64,000 bases of DNA from Panagrolaimus kolymaensis (lineage: Eukaryota > Nematoda > Chromadorea > Rhabditida > Panagrolaimidae), in contig JAJQJQ010000026.1 of NCBI GenBank assembly GCA_028622995.1, positions 868,001 through 932,000 of the forward strand, read 5' to 3'. The notes under the pieces were generated by a model that had not been told where the DNA came from, made no database searches, and saw nothing but the letters and a program-made list of their open reading frames with translations. Numbering within the stretch: position 1 is the stretch's first letter; each line of letters opens with the position of its first letter. Shown here one piece after another: positions 1 to 11,821 of the stretch. The translations under genes and the position numbers were made by a program.

Positions 1-729
1 TAAAAATTTAAAAACTATCAAATATCTTTTTTTTGAAATTTGCATAAACAAAAAACGATTTTTTTTTTTTCTCAACTTTTTATTTATGTTTGCAGCCGAT
101 AGGGTCATTTGAGTGATGACCATAAAAATGTTCTTTTAGTTTTAGGTTTCAGAATTATTCCATTGTTTCATTTTTTTCATAATCTCCACGTGTGTGAAAT
201 CGAGAACCAAAAAAACTCGTTTTTAATGGCTGTCGTCATCTCTATGCGCCTATTTTAATATAACGGAAAAGTATAAACTTTTATTTTAAAAAGACAATAG
301 TTTATTTTTGTTTTTTTTCGTAAACTTTGCAAAATTATGACTCAAAATTTCGGTTTAGCCTAAAATAATAATTATTCATTTTTTTAATCTTGTTATCATC
401 TATTTTCAGCCACTTTGTCTTTTTTGTATTTTTAAAACAATCGTTAATTGTCGTAGAAAAAATAAAGATCTTGTCAGAAAAAGAAAAAAACGTTTTTTTG
501 AGAGGGCAATTGCGCAAAGACCACAGACTATTATTTCTATTCATCAAACAGGTCAATAATATAAAATGTCGGTGGTTTGAATGTATCTCTCTTTTTCTCA
601 TTATTTTCTATGGAAGGTTATTATCACGCGATTATAAAAAAACTTAAAAAAGAGAGAAATGAAATTTATTTTCATGCTTTTTAGATTTTATTAAGATTAA
701 GTTCATCCATTTTTTTAGATTCATTCGCC
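1..729. other. upstream intergenic, no gene seen
   Basis: AT-rich sequence with long T runs. The short ORFs here lack plausible splice partners or recognisable protein. It probably holds the upstream region of the GTP cyclohydrolase gene; no clear promoter element can be named. Confidence 0.5.
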
Positions 730-2269
730 ATGGTTAGCTTTATCGATGCCATTTTATTTATTTCATTCGGGTTTACATTATTTTATTTCTTTACGGCATT
801 ATTAAATAGATTTTTTCCTTGGATTCAAAACTTTTGGAATCCTCTTCGCCGCCAGCCACATCATATCGACGCCTACACACTTCAGCCAGAAATAATGAAC
901 AGGCGCCGCTCAACAATAACAGCAGTGGCAGCAACGGAAACCGGAAACCGGCATCGAATAGGTCTACTTTTTTTCTATATTGCTTTTTTTCTTTAAGGAA
1001 AGAGTAGGATTTTTTGGTAGTAAACCATTAATCTTTTTTATGCACAAGCATTTTTTGCTGAAGAGTCTAGGTTGTAAGCTTAAAAATAAAATGAAACAAT
1101 GTAAGTAAAAGAAAAAAAAATACGAGCATTTTTGGATTTTATTTTTTGCCAAAGACATTTTTTGCTTGTTGTCATTATTTATATGACGCCGCCTATTTTT
1201 TTCTTTTTGTTATTAAAGCGTAGGATATTCCTGCCATTCAGACATTTTTCCTTCCTCCTCAAAACCTTAAAAAAATCTTACAAAGGTATAAAAAGGAAAA
1301 GTGTAAACCAAAATTTTTTTGTTTTTCAGATAGTGAAGCTTCAATTCAAAGTCGAAAACTAATGGTTGAAAAAAGTGGAGCTTCGTTCGAACAAAGTAGC
1401 GGACTTGGATCTCAATTAGATATTGGGGAAGAGGATGATGATGCAACCAATACTAGCTTGATTCCCACAAATAAAGTATGGTGTTGGTCTTCATGGTTTT
1501 AAGTTTCGATATTAAAATTTTTTTAGGATGGCCTTAATGATATGATAAAAGCTTATTCATCAATTATTAGCCATATTGGAGAAGATGTAAGCCGTCAAGG
1601 CTTAGTTAAAACTCCGGAAAGAGCTGCAAAAGCTTTACTATTTTTTACTAAAGGTTATGAAGAAAATTTTGATGGTAACTATTTTGTTTAAAACGCCAAA
1701 AAAAAGATAAATGGATAATTTTTTAGACATTATCAATAAAGCCATTTTTGATGAAGACCATGACGAAATGGTGATTGTTAGGGACATCGAAATGTTTTCC
1801 CTTTGCGAGCATCATTTAGTTCCATTTTTGGGAAAAGTTCATATTGGATATTTACCAAATAAAAAAATCTTGGGTCTTAGTAAGCTTGCTCGAGTGGTTG
1901 AAATGTATTCTCGTCGTCTTCAAGGTAACAACAAACAACTTTTTTTCATTTTTTTGACAAACTTTTTTTAAATACTAAAGTTTTTTTTTCAGTTCAAGAA
2001 AGATTAACGAAACAAATTGCAAACGCTATTCTTCAAGCTATTCAACCTTCAGGTGTTGGAGTTGTTATCGAAGCAAGGCAAGTTAAAAAAGACTTTTTTT
2101 TTAACTTATCATTTCTTAAAGATTAATCGTCTTTAGTCATATGTGCATGTTAATGCGAGGCGTACAAAAGATTAATGCTACAGCAACAACCAGTTGTATG
2201 TTGGGCGAATTTCGAGAGAATCCAAAAACTCGTGAAGAATTTCTTACTTTAATTACCAAAAAGAATTAA
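730..2269 (+). CDS. cat-4: GTP cyclohydrolase I (GCH1/CAT-4 type)
   Basis: Makes 7,8-dihydroneopterin triphosphate from GTP, the first and limiting step to tetrahydrobiopterin, the cofactor of tyrosine and tryptophan hydroxylases. Exons: 730-961, 1330-1475, 1527-1674, 1727-1924, 1993-2077 and 2137-2269 (313 codons plus stop). The catalytic core is clear: TPERAAKAL, then [11 protein letters not shown] with the zinc Cys/His residues, [30 protein letters not shown], and HMCM with the second zinc Cys, ending in the family-typical REEFLTLI. The last intron is GC-AG (donor AG|GCAAGT); only this joint keeps the frame and gives the conserved EA-S-HMCM. Exon 1 encodes an unusual hydrophobic stretch (residues about 4-30) before the variable regulatory region. 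It joins in frame but has no family support; a start at the Met codon at 1363 inside exon 2 is an alternative. Core call very sure, N-terminus uncertain. Confidence 0.93.
2078..2136 (+). other. GC-AG intron in GTP cyclohydrolase gene
   Basis: The donor reads AG|GCAAGT and the acceptor CTTTAG. The nearest GT, at 2082, would leave the conserved HMCM segment out of frame. Splicing at GC gives a Ser codon across the junction, in the position where homologs have a small residue. Confidence 0.85.
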
Positions 2270-2342
2270 TTAATCAAATTAAAATGCTTTTTTACCCATG
2301 TCTTTTTTTTAAATTGATAAAATTTAAATTTGCATATTTAAA

Positions 2343-2348
2343 AATAAA
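2343..2348 (+). terminator. poly(A) signal for GCH1
   Basis: AATAAA 74 nt past the GCH1 stop. It sits immediately before the stop codon of the convergent lectin/CUB gene, so the two 3' ends probably overlap. Confidence 0.45.
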
Positions 2349-2350
2349 TT

Positions 2351-5093
2351 TTAACAGTCATTTTTTTCATTTTTCGCGTTTTTCGCTTTAAAAAAAATAA
2401 AGAAAATTAAATTTTCATCGTCGAACCAACCTGTGCAATTAAAAGTTTCATTCCATTGCTTTGAAATACATTCAACATTAATTGGCTCATATGGTTTATA
2501 ACCCTTTCGACAGATATACCAAAAACCTTGGACATTGCTATCGTCGGTGGTATTCAAAATATAACCATTTGGAATATTTGGATATGGACAAAAGTTACCG
2601 CCTGCAATTTTTTTTGTTTTAGTTTTCTTTGAAGTTTTTGTTTCTTACTATCATCACAATTAGGTGGTAAAGCATTCCATTTTCCTCCTTTTTCACAACT
2701 TGCTTTTTGTGCAATTAATTGTGGCGTCGAAACGCAGCTATAATCGACGGATGAACGATAAACATGAGGATAGGTTTCAAATTTTGCAATAATTCTCTCT
2801 GGATTATAAATTGGTTCTTGACAATCTTAAAAAAAGAAAGAAAAAAAGATAAATTATAACTTGAAAAAACTCATTGAATAAACAAACCAACAGAATACGA
2901 AATTTGAGCAGCAAAATATTTTTGTGTTGCATGCATTTGTAAAATTACTTTAGGTTGTTGTTTTATTCGATGTGAAAGAATAGGTAATGAAGTTGAATCA
3001 ATTAAAATTTTTTCTAAATTTGTTTCAATCTAAAAATTAGAAATCCATTTGAAAGAAAAAAACGTTTATAAAAATTTATAAATAAGGGGCGGCATACCGT
3101 AATTATATCTTTATTAGTAAGATTTAAAACATCAAAATAAAATGTTATTCCACATTCATCTTCAATTTCACATGGAACTTCAATTATCCATGAACAATGA
3201 AAGGGATTTCGATTATCAACATTTCGAAACCCCGGGGATTCAATTTGGCCATGGGTTTCATTGAGATAAATATTGTGACAAGCTGCAAAATTCATCATTT
3301 TTTAAAGCAAAAAACCGTGGAATTTTTTCTTACTTTGCTGAAAATCAATAACAATCCCTCCCGCTCCAGGACTATTTTTCTCTGAATGAAATTCAAAAAT
3401 CATCACTGGTAAATGTGTTGCAAATGCAGTGGGAGGAGAATCAGCATAACCAAACGTTCCAATTAATTTTCCATTTTCATATTCTGATACACTTTCATAA
3501 ATTTTCAACCAATCACCAATAGCTAAATCAAATAATGGAATTTGAATTCCAAGCAACGTGGACCCAGTTTTTGAAATGGTCCATCGACAATCTAATAATG
3601 GCCGATATTTTCTTGTATCATAAAGTTTTGATGGAGTTGTAATTATTCCATTCCAAGAAGTAAATTTACTCACGCAAGATGTTGTTTCTAAAATAACATT
3701 TTTTTAAATACTAAAATTCAAAAAAGCCGGCTACCATCGACCATATATTGTAATTGAAATCCACGAATATTTCCATCATTTTTTTCATTTTCAATATTTT
3801 TTAAACTTGGTCGATACTGTATTCTTAGTTCGTTATCAACAAATAAATGAGTAAACGGACCATTGGGATTAATTTTAAGCTTTTCTCCTGTTGCAAAACC
3901 TTCAACAAATAATTCATCTTCCGGAAGTAATTTAAGGTCGAGAAACTGTAAGCAAAAAATTAATTTGATCAACAAAAAAATCTTTTATTAGAGATCTTAC
4001 ATTTATCCTTGTAATTGCTCCAGGTGTTTGTGAAATATGCCATTCACAGAAATTATCTTCATTGTTGTTGTTGCCATTTGGAATACACATAGTTGCTGGT
4101 GCATAAATAATTCCAAATGAATCTGAATATCGGCTTGGTTTATGGATTGTATGGTTAAGGCATGTTGTTTGCGTATTTTCATCGCTCCCATCTCCACAAT
4201 TTGTAATTTGATCACATTTTGATTTAAATGGAATACATTGGCTATTATCATGACAACGAAATTCATCTAAATCCGCAAAATTCAAAAATTGCAACTAAAA
4301 CCCGCAAAAAAATACAAACCTTGAAAACATGCAAAAGTTTGACAAATTGTTGGCAAATAAAAACTTTGCTTTTGAACTTTCCAACCATAAATATCACCAT
4401 TTTTATAATCAATATTATATGAAATTCCCAATTGTAAATTTGTAGGAATTTTAGGTTCGGATTTTGCCCATAATGGAGTATAAAATGAAATTTTACTTTC
4501 AGTTTTTACAACTTTTATTTGTCGATAAACCGAGCAATTAAAATTTGGGAGATTTATACAATCATTTAATGAATCTTCCATTTCAAAATACATTCCAGTC
4601 CAAATTTCCATTGAAGTATTTTGATATGCTGCAGATTGATATAAAGAGGCGTTAATAAGAGTGGGATAAATAAGTTTAGCTAATTCCACAGATTTATACC
4701 AATTTGGTAAATTTAATGGAAGAGAAAAATAATTTCTAAAAATTTTTTTTGCAAAATAAAGTTTTTTCTTCAAAAAAAAACCCACTCAGGCGTGTAACAT
4801 AAAGCTTTTGCATCATCAAAATTAACGATTTGAATTGTATTATTTTGTGTACCCACTTTAAAACATTGTGTTCCAACATTAAACCAATCTTTATCATCAG
4901 GGCATTCAAATTTTATAGATGAACCCGTATTATATCCATAATAATCTGATACTTTATCATCATCATCATTACTATCATTATCTTGTTGGGCATGATTCAA
5001 TAGAAAAAAATTTGATGAAGCAAAAACCAATATAAAAATAAATAATTCCGTTGAAACATACCACCGCCCATAATCTTGGACACTCCAAGGCAT
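2351..5093 (-). CDS. secreted C-type lectin / LDLa / CUB / Sushi mosaic protein
   Basis: Nine exons: 5093-4786, 4735-4320, 4266-4001, 3945-3735, 3687-3334, 3282-3098, 3029-2888, 2825-2649, 2601-2351; 769 aa. Order of modules: hydrophobic N-terminal segment (residues about 15-35, likely signal peptide), a C-type-lectin-like domain (GTQCFKVGTQN ... FDDAKALC, ending near residue 240), an LDL-receptor class A repeat (FRCHDNSQCIPFKSKCDQ then CGDGSDE), three CUB-like domains, then two Sushi/CCP modules. No transmembrane helix or GPI signal is clear at the C-terminus, so it is probably secreted. Nematode proteins with CUB, LDLa and CCP modules include receptor-clustering factors (LEV-10, LEV-9); this protein carries both module types but I do not recognise a one-to-one ortholog. 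A possible extra intron near 5060 (GTATGTT donor) would remove the hydrophobic segment. The 3' end is 81 nt from the stop of the convergent GCH1 gene. Confidence 0.8.
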
Positions 5094-6657
5094 AATTACA
5101 ATCGTTTGTCAAATTAAAAATCCAGAATTGTAAAAGGTAATAAAAAAAATCAATTAAAACTTTTGCCAAGAACAAAAAAAAAAGAAGTTAGTCTTGTTTT
5201 TCTTTTTTATTAAAACATTAAAACACCCTTTTTTGATTTTTCTTTTTTTTACTAACAAAATTGAATGAAAAAAAAGAAGGGAAGAATCAAGACAAAAAAG
5301 GTGCGTCAAAAATACTTGGAGCTGCCGCTGTTGTTGCAAGAAGAAGACGTCTTCTTTTTTTGTTCTTCGTCGATTGCCTTGTTGCTGCTCCACCTAAAAA
5401 AGACACTTTTTTTTTACTTCTTGATCCATGCAGTTTGTCTTTCTCGTTTTTTTGTGGTTCTTTTTTTCAGTGTCCTTGTCTCAGAGAAAATTTTTTTGAA
5501 TCACTTTTTTATTTTGCGTAATTAACATTGATAAGCGTTATTGATGTCGTCCTTCAAAAATATTTTAAGTAGTTAACAATTGTACTTACCGTTTTATTTT
5601 TTGCAGCAGCAGCAACTAAAATCTGCTTAATTATTCCTTAGAAAATTATGTGTTTTTTAAAGCGGATCATTTAAAGTTATGATTAAATATGACAATTTAT
5701 TTTGGGCGTTGCTCCTCTCTTTTTTTATTTAAAACAAGTTTTAATTCATTTTTTTAAATCGACTTTTCTATTAAGTCTTTCTTTTAGCCAAAAGTTTTTT
5801 TTGATAAACTAAATTTGAGCTTCATCAAGTTGATAACTTTTTCCGGAAACTAAAATAAATTTGACAGTAACCTTCTTCTGTTTTTACGAATAAATTGCTT
5901 TTTGTTTTGCGTATTTTTTTCATCTTTATAAATTTCTTGTATACTTTTTCTAACTTTAATCAATAGATAACCGTTCCTTCAACATAATTTTTTAATAAGC
6001 CCTTTATAAAAATAGAGAAATGATAAAAGCTTATGATAACCAAAAACAAAAAAGATCCTACTTTCAAAGTTGTTTGTTTGTAATCCTTTGTTTCATTTTT
6101 TCTTTGCATAAAATTTTCAAACGGTCATCCAAAATTTTGTTTTTTGTTTTGTGGAAAAAAATTGAATGAAAATGCATTTCAAGCTTTCCTTTCCTATGAA
6201 AATTTGGAGTCATTTGCGTCTGAATGCTAATGTTTTGTTTTAATTTAAAGCTTTCCTTTTTTTGTGTGATTTTAGTTGTAAAATAAATACCGTAAAATTA
6301 TAACATTTTGTGTATGGGGATATTGGATAACATCAATAGAAACTAAGCAATTTCGAAATTATTTGTTTTTTCTTTCTTTCATTCGTTTGTATATCGGATC
6401 TAAACAATATTCTATAAGTCATTGGATAGTTAAAGCAACAGCATCGTTAGAGCTTCACTAACGTTTTTGTCAAATAACACCACAACCTTTTTTGTTACCA
6501 AAATGCAAAACTCTTAAAGGTGAAAAAAAATAAAATCAATCAAAACATAAATTTTTATTTCAATAACATAGTTTTAAACATATGGAACCTAACCACATGT
6601 AAGCATGGCAAAAATACAATCTGATAAAACTTTTTTTACGCCACCAATAAAGTTGGT
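5094..6657. other. intergenic, no gene seen
   Basis: AT-rich, with T and A runs and no convincing coding or RNA signal. It holds the upstream region of the lectin/CUB gene and, at 6554-6559 on the minus strand, the likely poly(A) signal of the thiolase gene. Confidence 0.5.
6554..6559 (-). terminator. poly(A) signal for thiolase gene
   Basis: AATAAA on the minus strand, about 100 nt past the thiolase stop codon, in T/A-rich 3' flanking sequence. Confidence 0.5.
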
Positions 6658-7954
6658 TTACACCAATTCAAGAAGTACAGCTATACCTTGGCCTCCTCCA
6701 ATGCATGCTGAACCAATACCATATTTGGCGCCACGACGTTTCATTTCATGAGCTAAATGTCCAACAATTCGAGTACCTGATGATGCAAGAGGATGTCCAA
6801 GAGCGATGGCTCCGCCATTAACATTGAAACGATCACTTTCTATTTTAAGTTCATGTTGAACGGCAAGACATTGAGCAGCAAAAGCTTCATTAACTTCAAC
6901 TAAATCAACTTTTTCTAAGGGAATACCAGATTTTTTGCAAACATTTCGAATAGCTTCAACTGGGCCTATACCCATAATAGATGGATCACAACCATTTGTG
7001 TGCCATGCAACTAGACGAACAATAGGTTGAAGGTGTAAACTTTGAACAGCTGATTCACTTGCTACGACAACTGCAGCAGCTCCATCACAAATACCCGATG
7101 CATTACCAGCAGTAACAAGTCCATCTTTTTGGAAAACAGGTGCTAACTTTGTTAAAATTTCAATGGTGGTTTCTCGAGGATGTTCATCGACGAGGAATTG
7201 TGTTTCGCCTTTTTTACTTTTAAGTGTAATGGGAACGATTTCACTTTTGAAATATCCTGCATTATTCGCCAATCTCCAACGAGTTTGTGAGCGAAGGGCA
7301 AATTCATCCACATCTTGTCGAGTAAGTTTATACATGGCTCCAAGTTTTTCTGCTGTTAATGCCATGGGAGTTTTAATATATTGATCTGTTAAACCAGTCC
7401 ATAAACTATCTTCAAACTAAACAAAAAGGTATATATAAAATTAGCGAAGAATATAAAAAAATATTTTACTTCCATGGGTTTTCCAAAGGTTGTTCCAAAA
7501 CGAGTTCCACGAACAACAAAAGGGGCTTGAGACATATTTTCTGATCCACCAGCAATAATAATATTAGAATCACCAGCAATTATTTGCTATAAATTTTAAG
7601 TTTTAATCAAGCATGCTAATAGCTTAAACTTACATGAGCTCCATCAATAATGGATTGAAACCCAGATCCACATAATCGATTAATGGTAACTGCTGGAACT
7701 TCAGTTGGAAGTCCAATCTTTAATCCTGCATGTCGAGCAAGATATGCTGCGCATTTAGAAGATTGAATAACATTTCCATAAACGATGTGATCAACATTTT
7801 CTGGGGTAATTGAAGCACTTTGAAGGGCGGCACGTGCAGCAATGGTTGCAAGTTCTGTGGCTGAATGATCTTTAAGTTTGCCACCAAATGTGCCAAAAGC
7901 TGTCCGCTTTGCACTAACAATAAATATTCCTGGTCGTGAAGCAGCTGCTGCCAT
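6658..7954 (-). CDS. acaa-2: mitochondrial 3-ketoacyl-CoA thiolase (ACAA2 type)
   Basis: Catalyses the last, thiolytic step of fatty-acid beta-oxidation: 3-ketoacyl-CoA plus CoA to acetyl-CoA and a shortened acyl-CoA. Exons 7954-7634, 7586-7470 and 7416-6658, all phase 0; 398 aa, matching the roughly 397 aa of ACAA2. All thiolase signatures are present: nucleophile Cys in INRLCGSGFQS, the GGSENMSQAPF segment, NGGAIALGHPLASSGTR with the catalytic His, and the second catalytic Cys in GSACIGGGQG near the C-terminus. The N-terminus (FIVSAKRTAFGTFGG) is the mature thiolase start. As in vertebrate ACAA2, no long cleavable presequence is visible; the targeting signal is then inside the N-terminal region. 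Peroxisomal forms have a different N-terminus, so the mitochondrial assignment is favoured. Confidence 0.95.
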
Positions 7955-8223
7955 GTTTTACTGGAGTTTTGAGAATCAAAATATTTTCTGAAATGTGTAA
8001 TTTTAATTTTTTTTTTATAAAAAGCGAACGCTGAAAGATATCAATAAGATAACGAAATAAAAATAAAGCGCCAACGTTCAGGAATAAAAAAAGAGACAAC
8101 GGACAAAAGCCAAGGTTTACACTACAAAATATGTAGGTATTTTATGGGAATATTTAGAAATCATCAATCAGTGAACTCTTTTTATTTTGAATTACATAAA
8201 CTCATAATGAAATTAGGGGTAAA

Positions 8224-8642
8224 AAAGGATGATAAAATTTAAAAACGTCAAGGATCGAGTTGATGAAATTTGGCAGGCTTTAATGAAACACATGGTTTTA
8301 GAAAAAAAGCATTAACAAATTTAATCAATTTTATATGCGATCATCATAAAGGAAATTTTTTTAAAGAAAGATTTGAAAGAAAAATTATAACTTTTATTAT
8401 TGGATTTAGAATCTGCCTATAGTATATTAGTAAGTACAAAACAAATATATTTCTTTTGGGGTTTAAAACTAAATTTTTAGTTCGTTCCAACATGACTTAT
8501 GCTTGAATTCATTGACTTTATTAAGTGCAAAATTTGGTTATGTTGGGTCAATTGTTGCTATTGGATTATTCTTTTTTCCATTACGTCTTGGACATCCGCC
8601 ATTCTTGCCACCTTCTGGACACTTTCCGTTGTTATAATGATT
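8224..8642 (+). pseudogene. possible decayed coding fragment, family unknown
   Basis: Coding-like stretches appear in three different frames within 420 nt. A Met-started piece reads KDRVDEIWQALMKHM and then stops. A second frame continues with ETHGFRKKALTNLINFICD, and a third gives LLLLDLESAYSIL before a GTAAGT. A later segment (FGYVGSIVAIG and onward) follows a TTTTAG and ends at a stop at 8640. No frame is open throughout and no family is recognised. It could be a frameshifted pseudogene or chance. Confidence 0.22.
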
Positions 8643-9583
8643 TAAAACTTTTATTCTTTCTTTTTTTTCTAAATAAAATTTTTATGGGTGTTTGTTTCTA
8701 TTTAAATAAAACTTTGTAATACTGTACATCCTTCTTTTTTATTTCATATCGGTAATAAAAAGGATAAAATGGCACGCGACAACTTTTAATCTTTTGATTT
8801 TAAGCTTGTTCATTTATGTATTTTGGCCGGGGACAATCGGCTAAAAAAATCATCGAAAATGAATGTGAAAAAAGGTTACAATTGCAATTGGAAATGAGTG
8901 TTTACAAAAGCGATTACAAACTCATTTGACGGTTGAGCTTTTCTCTTCCGGTTGGTTCTTCTTCTTTTTCTTCGAAAAAAAAAAATGAGCCAAACTGCTG
9001 CATAGTTTTTTTGGCGTCGATTTGAAAAAGGGCGACAAACAACATTCATTATATTTATGAGAGATTCGATTGAGTTTATATTATTATTTTTTATTTGATT
9101 AAGATTTTTATTTTAATCGTCGTCAATATGCTTTTAACCTGCTTGTTTTTTTTATATTCTACAAGTTGTTCAGGTGGATGTAAGTGCAAATATAACGGAA
9201 GTAATTGTTTTCTTTTTTCTCTTTTTTTCATTTTCGTTCTCCCAAAAATGGATGGGGTTGTAGAAGGAAAAAATTAAAATCAAATCCGCACTTGTAAATA
9301 TAAAAAGGTGAAGAGAGGTCTCTTCAACATGATTATTATTGAAAGAATAAAGCGAGCAAGCATATGTTTGAACAGTTTACATTAATAATAACAGCAACAG
9401 CAATGGCAGCGGCGGCGGCAACAAGAAGTTAAGCTAACAAATAAAAAAATAGAGAGTAAATTAATAAATACATAAATGAGTGAAAGCTCATCCTTATCGG
9501 AAGTAAAGTGAGTGGATTCCATAGCGGTGCTTTTTTTTTCTTTCTTATTTCATTTTTGGTTCAAGCAGGAAAAAAGGTTAAAT

Positions 9584-9601
9584 GTCTCTCTCTCTCTCTC
9601 T
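9584..9601. repeat. (TC)n microsatellite
   Basis: Nine TC dinucleotides in a row, followed by TCAGG. Confidence 0.9.
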
Positions 9602-10776
9602 TCAGGTTAAACAAGGATAAACAATGTTTTGTGATGCAATATCGACGCCATTGTCGGCATCTTTTTCTCTTTCCTTTTTTAAGAGATGGAGATGAAGTAG
9701 TTTTGCGCAATTGTATTTATATGTATGTAACTTGGCAACAACCTTTATTGGCTTTTTAAGTTTTTATATATATTTCAAACAAATGATGAGAAAAAATATA
9801 ATAACTAATTTATTGCTTATCTGTCAGAAGAAGAAAGAAAATAATCGAAAATTTATCACTAAAAAAATACATAGCTACCAAAAGAAAAAAGGAAAAAAAT
9901 GCCAATAAAAGACAACTATTGAAATTTAATATTTTTTCAAAGAAAAAAAGGATGGAATTTTTTTATAGATATCTTCCTTTATATTTTTTGATTGAGCAAT
10001 ATCCGTTTTTTTCGGTAGAAAATTATTCATGAAAATTAAATGGCAAATTAATGAGTAATTTGAGACTTTTCTTGAAATAAATTTATTTTTATTTTTGTTG
10101 GATAAACTGTGTTTCGTTTTGGTGGTGACCAGTCAAGTTCGAAAAGAAGCTTGCCATTTTTGTCCATTTAAAGGGAAAGGCAGAGATTCGGTTTCGATAG
10201 TCGTGAAAGATTAGGCAAGAAGTACGTTTTCACAGAAGATTATCTGAAGGAGAAAAAAAGAGGGGAAAGTCAAGTATTAAATTTTAAATAGCTCATTCAT
10301 TATTTTATAAATACTGTCTAGAACCTAGTTTGCCAGATCATAAAATTTTATAAAAACTTTTTAAGTCTAATAAAAGTTATATTTTTTTATAAATTTTGTA
10401 ACCATAAAAAATTAAATTTATTTGCTTAAACCATTTTTAAACCACTTTTTTAATGTTGTTTTTCGATTGGTTAAAGCTCAATTTATTCTTTGCGCCGCCT
10501 CTTTTATTTTAAGTCAAACCCTTTTCACCCTTTTTTCCGTTTTGTTCTCGCCATTTTGAAGAGCATAAGCCCATTGTTTTTCCTTCTTTTTTTTATTGTG
10601 TTTGGCAAAGCCGATTAACCCTACTACTGTAGAGCAGCAAAAAAAAATTCATTGTTTTATTCAAAATTTAATTTTACAACAACCTTGTGATCTTCAGACT
10701 ATTATTCCCTTCCAAAGCTGTCACTAAACAATTTATTTATTATTGCCTCTTTTAAAATATCAAAAATATAATAAAT

Positions 10777-11542
10777 ATGAATCCATTAAACGTGGCAGCG
10801 GCTTCATGTATGGCTGCAGCTCAACATCATTTCAATAGTAATCCACGTGATTTTTATTTACCTTATTCCTCTCCGCAAAATCCTAATTTTTTTGTTCCCA
10901 TGGATCATCATCGAAGAGGGTCGTCAGATAATAATCAAAGTTGGTTAATTATCTTAATATTTCTACTATTTTTTTTTGAATATCGGTTTTTAGGCCAAAA
11001 TATTGACAGAGAAGATCGAAAAATTCGAAGAAATCGAACTGCTTTTAATGAATCACAATTAGAGGAGCTTGAAAAATGCTTTCAAACTTGTCATTATCCG
11101 GATGTTGGAGTTCGAGAAAAACTTTCAAAAGATATCCAACTTCCAGAACCAAAAATTCAAGTTTGGTTTAAAAATCGTCGAGCCAAACATCGAAAGCATT
11201 TGAGAAATGTTCCATGTGATAATTCGCCCCCAATAAAAGCCATGAAAAGTTGTAAAGAAAGTACAGTAATTTGTAAGTTTTTGTTTGCTTTTAGTTTTGT
11301 TTTGAGATTACGTGTCTAATTTAGCATGGACTTCAAATAGCCCCTTTGGCTCTTTTTATCCATTGGTTAATCAAACAACAACACCCAATATGCAAACAGC
11401 CCATCAACAACTTGCAAGTTTTCAAAATTTTTTATCTCAACAAGTTTCCGCTGACCTTCCATCCATTAAAGCTACATATGGTTCATTTCAAAGCAATAAT
11501 GGCAACTGCTATTCTCAAGCTTCACCTCCATTTAAATTCTAG
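10777..11542 (+). CDS. K50 paired-like homeodomain transcription factor (Dmbx/Otx/Gsc-like)
   Basis: Exons 10777-10939, 10994-11272 and 11325-11542; 219 aa. The homeodomain ([51 protein letters not shown]) has Lys at position 50 of the recognition helix, the mark of the Otx/Goosecoid/Pitx/Dmbx group, which bind TAATCC-type sites. RTAF, LEK.FQ, HYPDV and [16 protein letters not shown] fit Dmbx best, while YPDVG recalls Goosecoid; I do not assign an ortholog. The N-terminus has an Ala-rich start and a His-rich stretch. The C-terminus is Gln/Asn/Ser-rich with no OAR motif seen. Intron 1 (54 nt) has no stop in frame, so retention would insert 18 mainly hydrophobic residues just before the homeodomain; the TTTTTAG acceptor argues it is a real intron. 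Confidence 0.88.
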
Positions 11543-11821
11543 TCTTTAAAATTTAAACTTCCAAGCTTTAAAATTTTTATTTATTTTATTTTATTTTTTT
11601 ATTTCTATTCCTCGTTCCAACAACAACAAAAAACATTCATGAATCTCGTACAATATTTCTTAAAAATGCAATTTATTTTATTTATTTTTATTACAAACAT
11701 TTTTTTAGTTAACCCATATAATAATAAATACACATATACACGCTACTAAATACAGTCAAGTAAATTTTTTTTTGCTATTTTTGGACAAAAATTGAAGTTT
11801 GGATTTTTTTAAGAAATTTTT

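Larger units (their letters stand above)
7955..10776. other. intergenic with possible gene remnants and a TC repeat
   Basis: About 2.8 kb without a convincing intact gene. It contains frame-broken coding-like pieces at 8224-8642, listed separately, and a (TC)n microsatellite at 9584-9601. A 22-codon ORF near 9364 encoding an Ala-rich tail is too short to support. The last 500 bases should hold the promoter of the homeobox gene. Confidence 0.45.

Noticed and set aside
9095..9277. 60-codon ORF with signal-like start and Cys residues
   Set aside because: No splice partner or family and short; Phe/Leu-rich as expected from T-rich DNA.
10940..10993. reading exon 1 of the homeobox gene straight through as one exon
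   Set aside because: The extra 18 residues are hydrophobic and lie just before a homeodomain; a good TTTTTAG acceptor and an in-phase GT donor are present.
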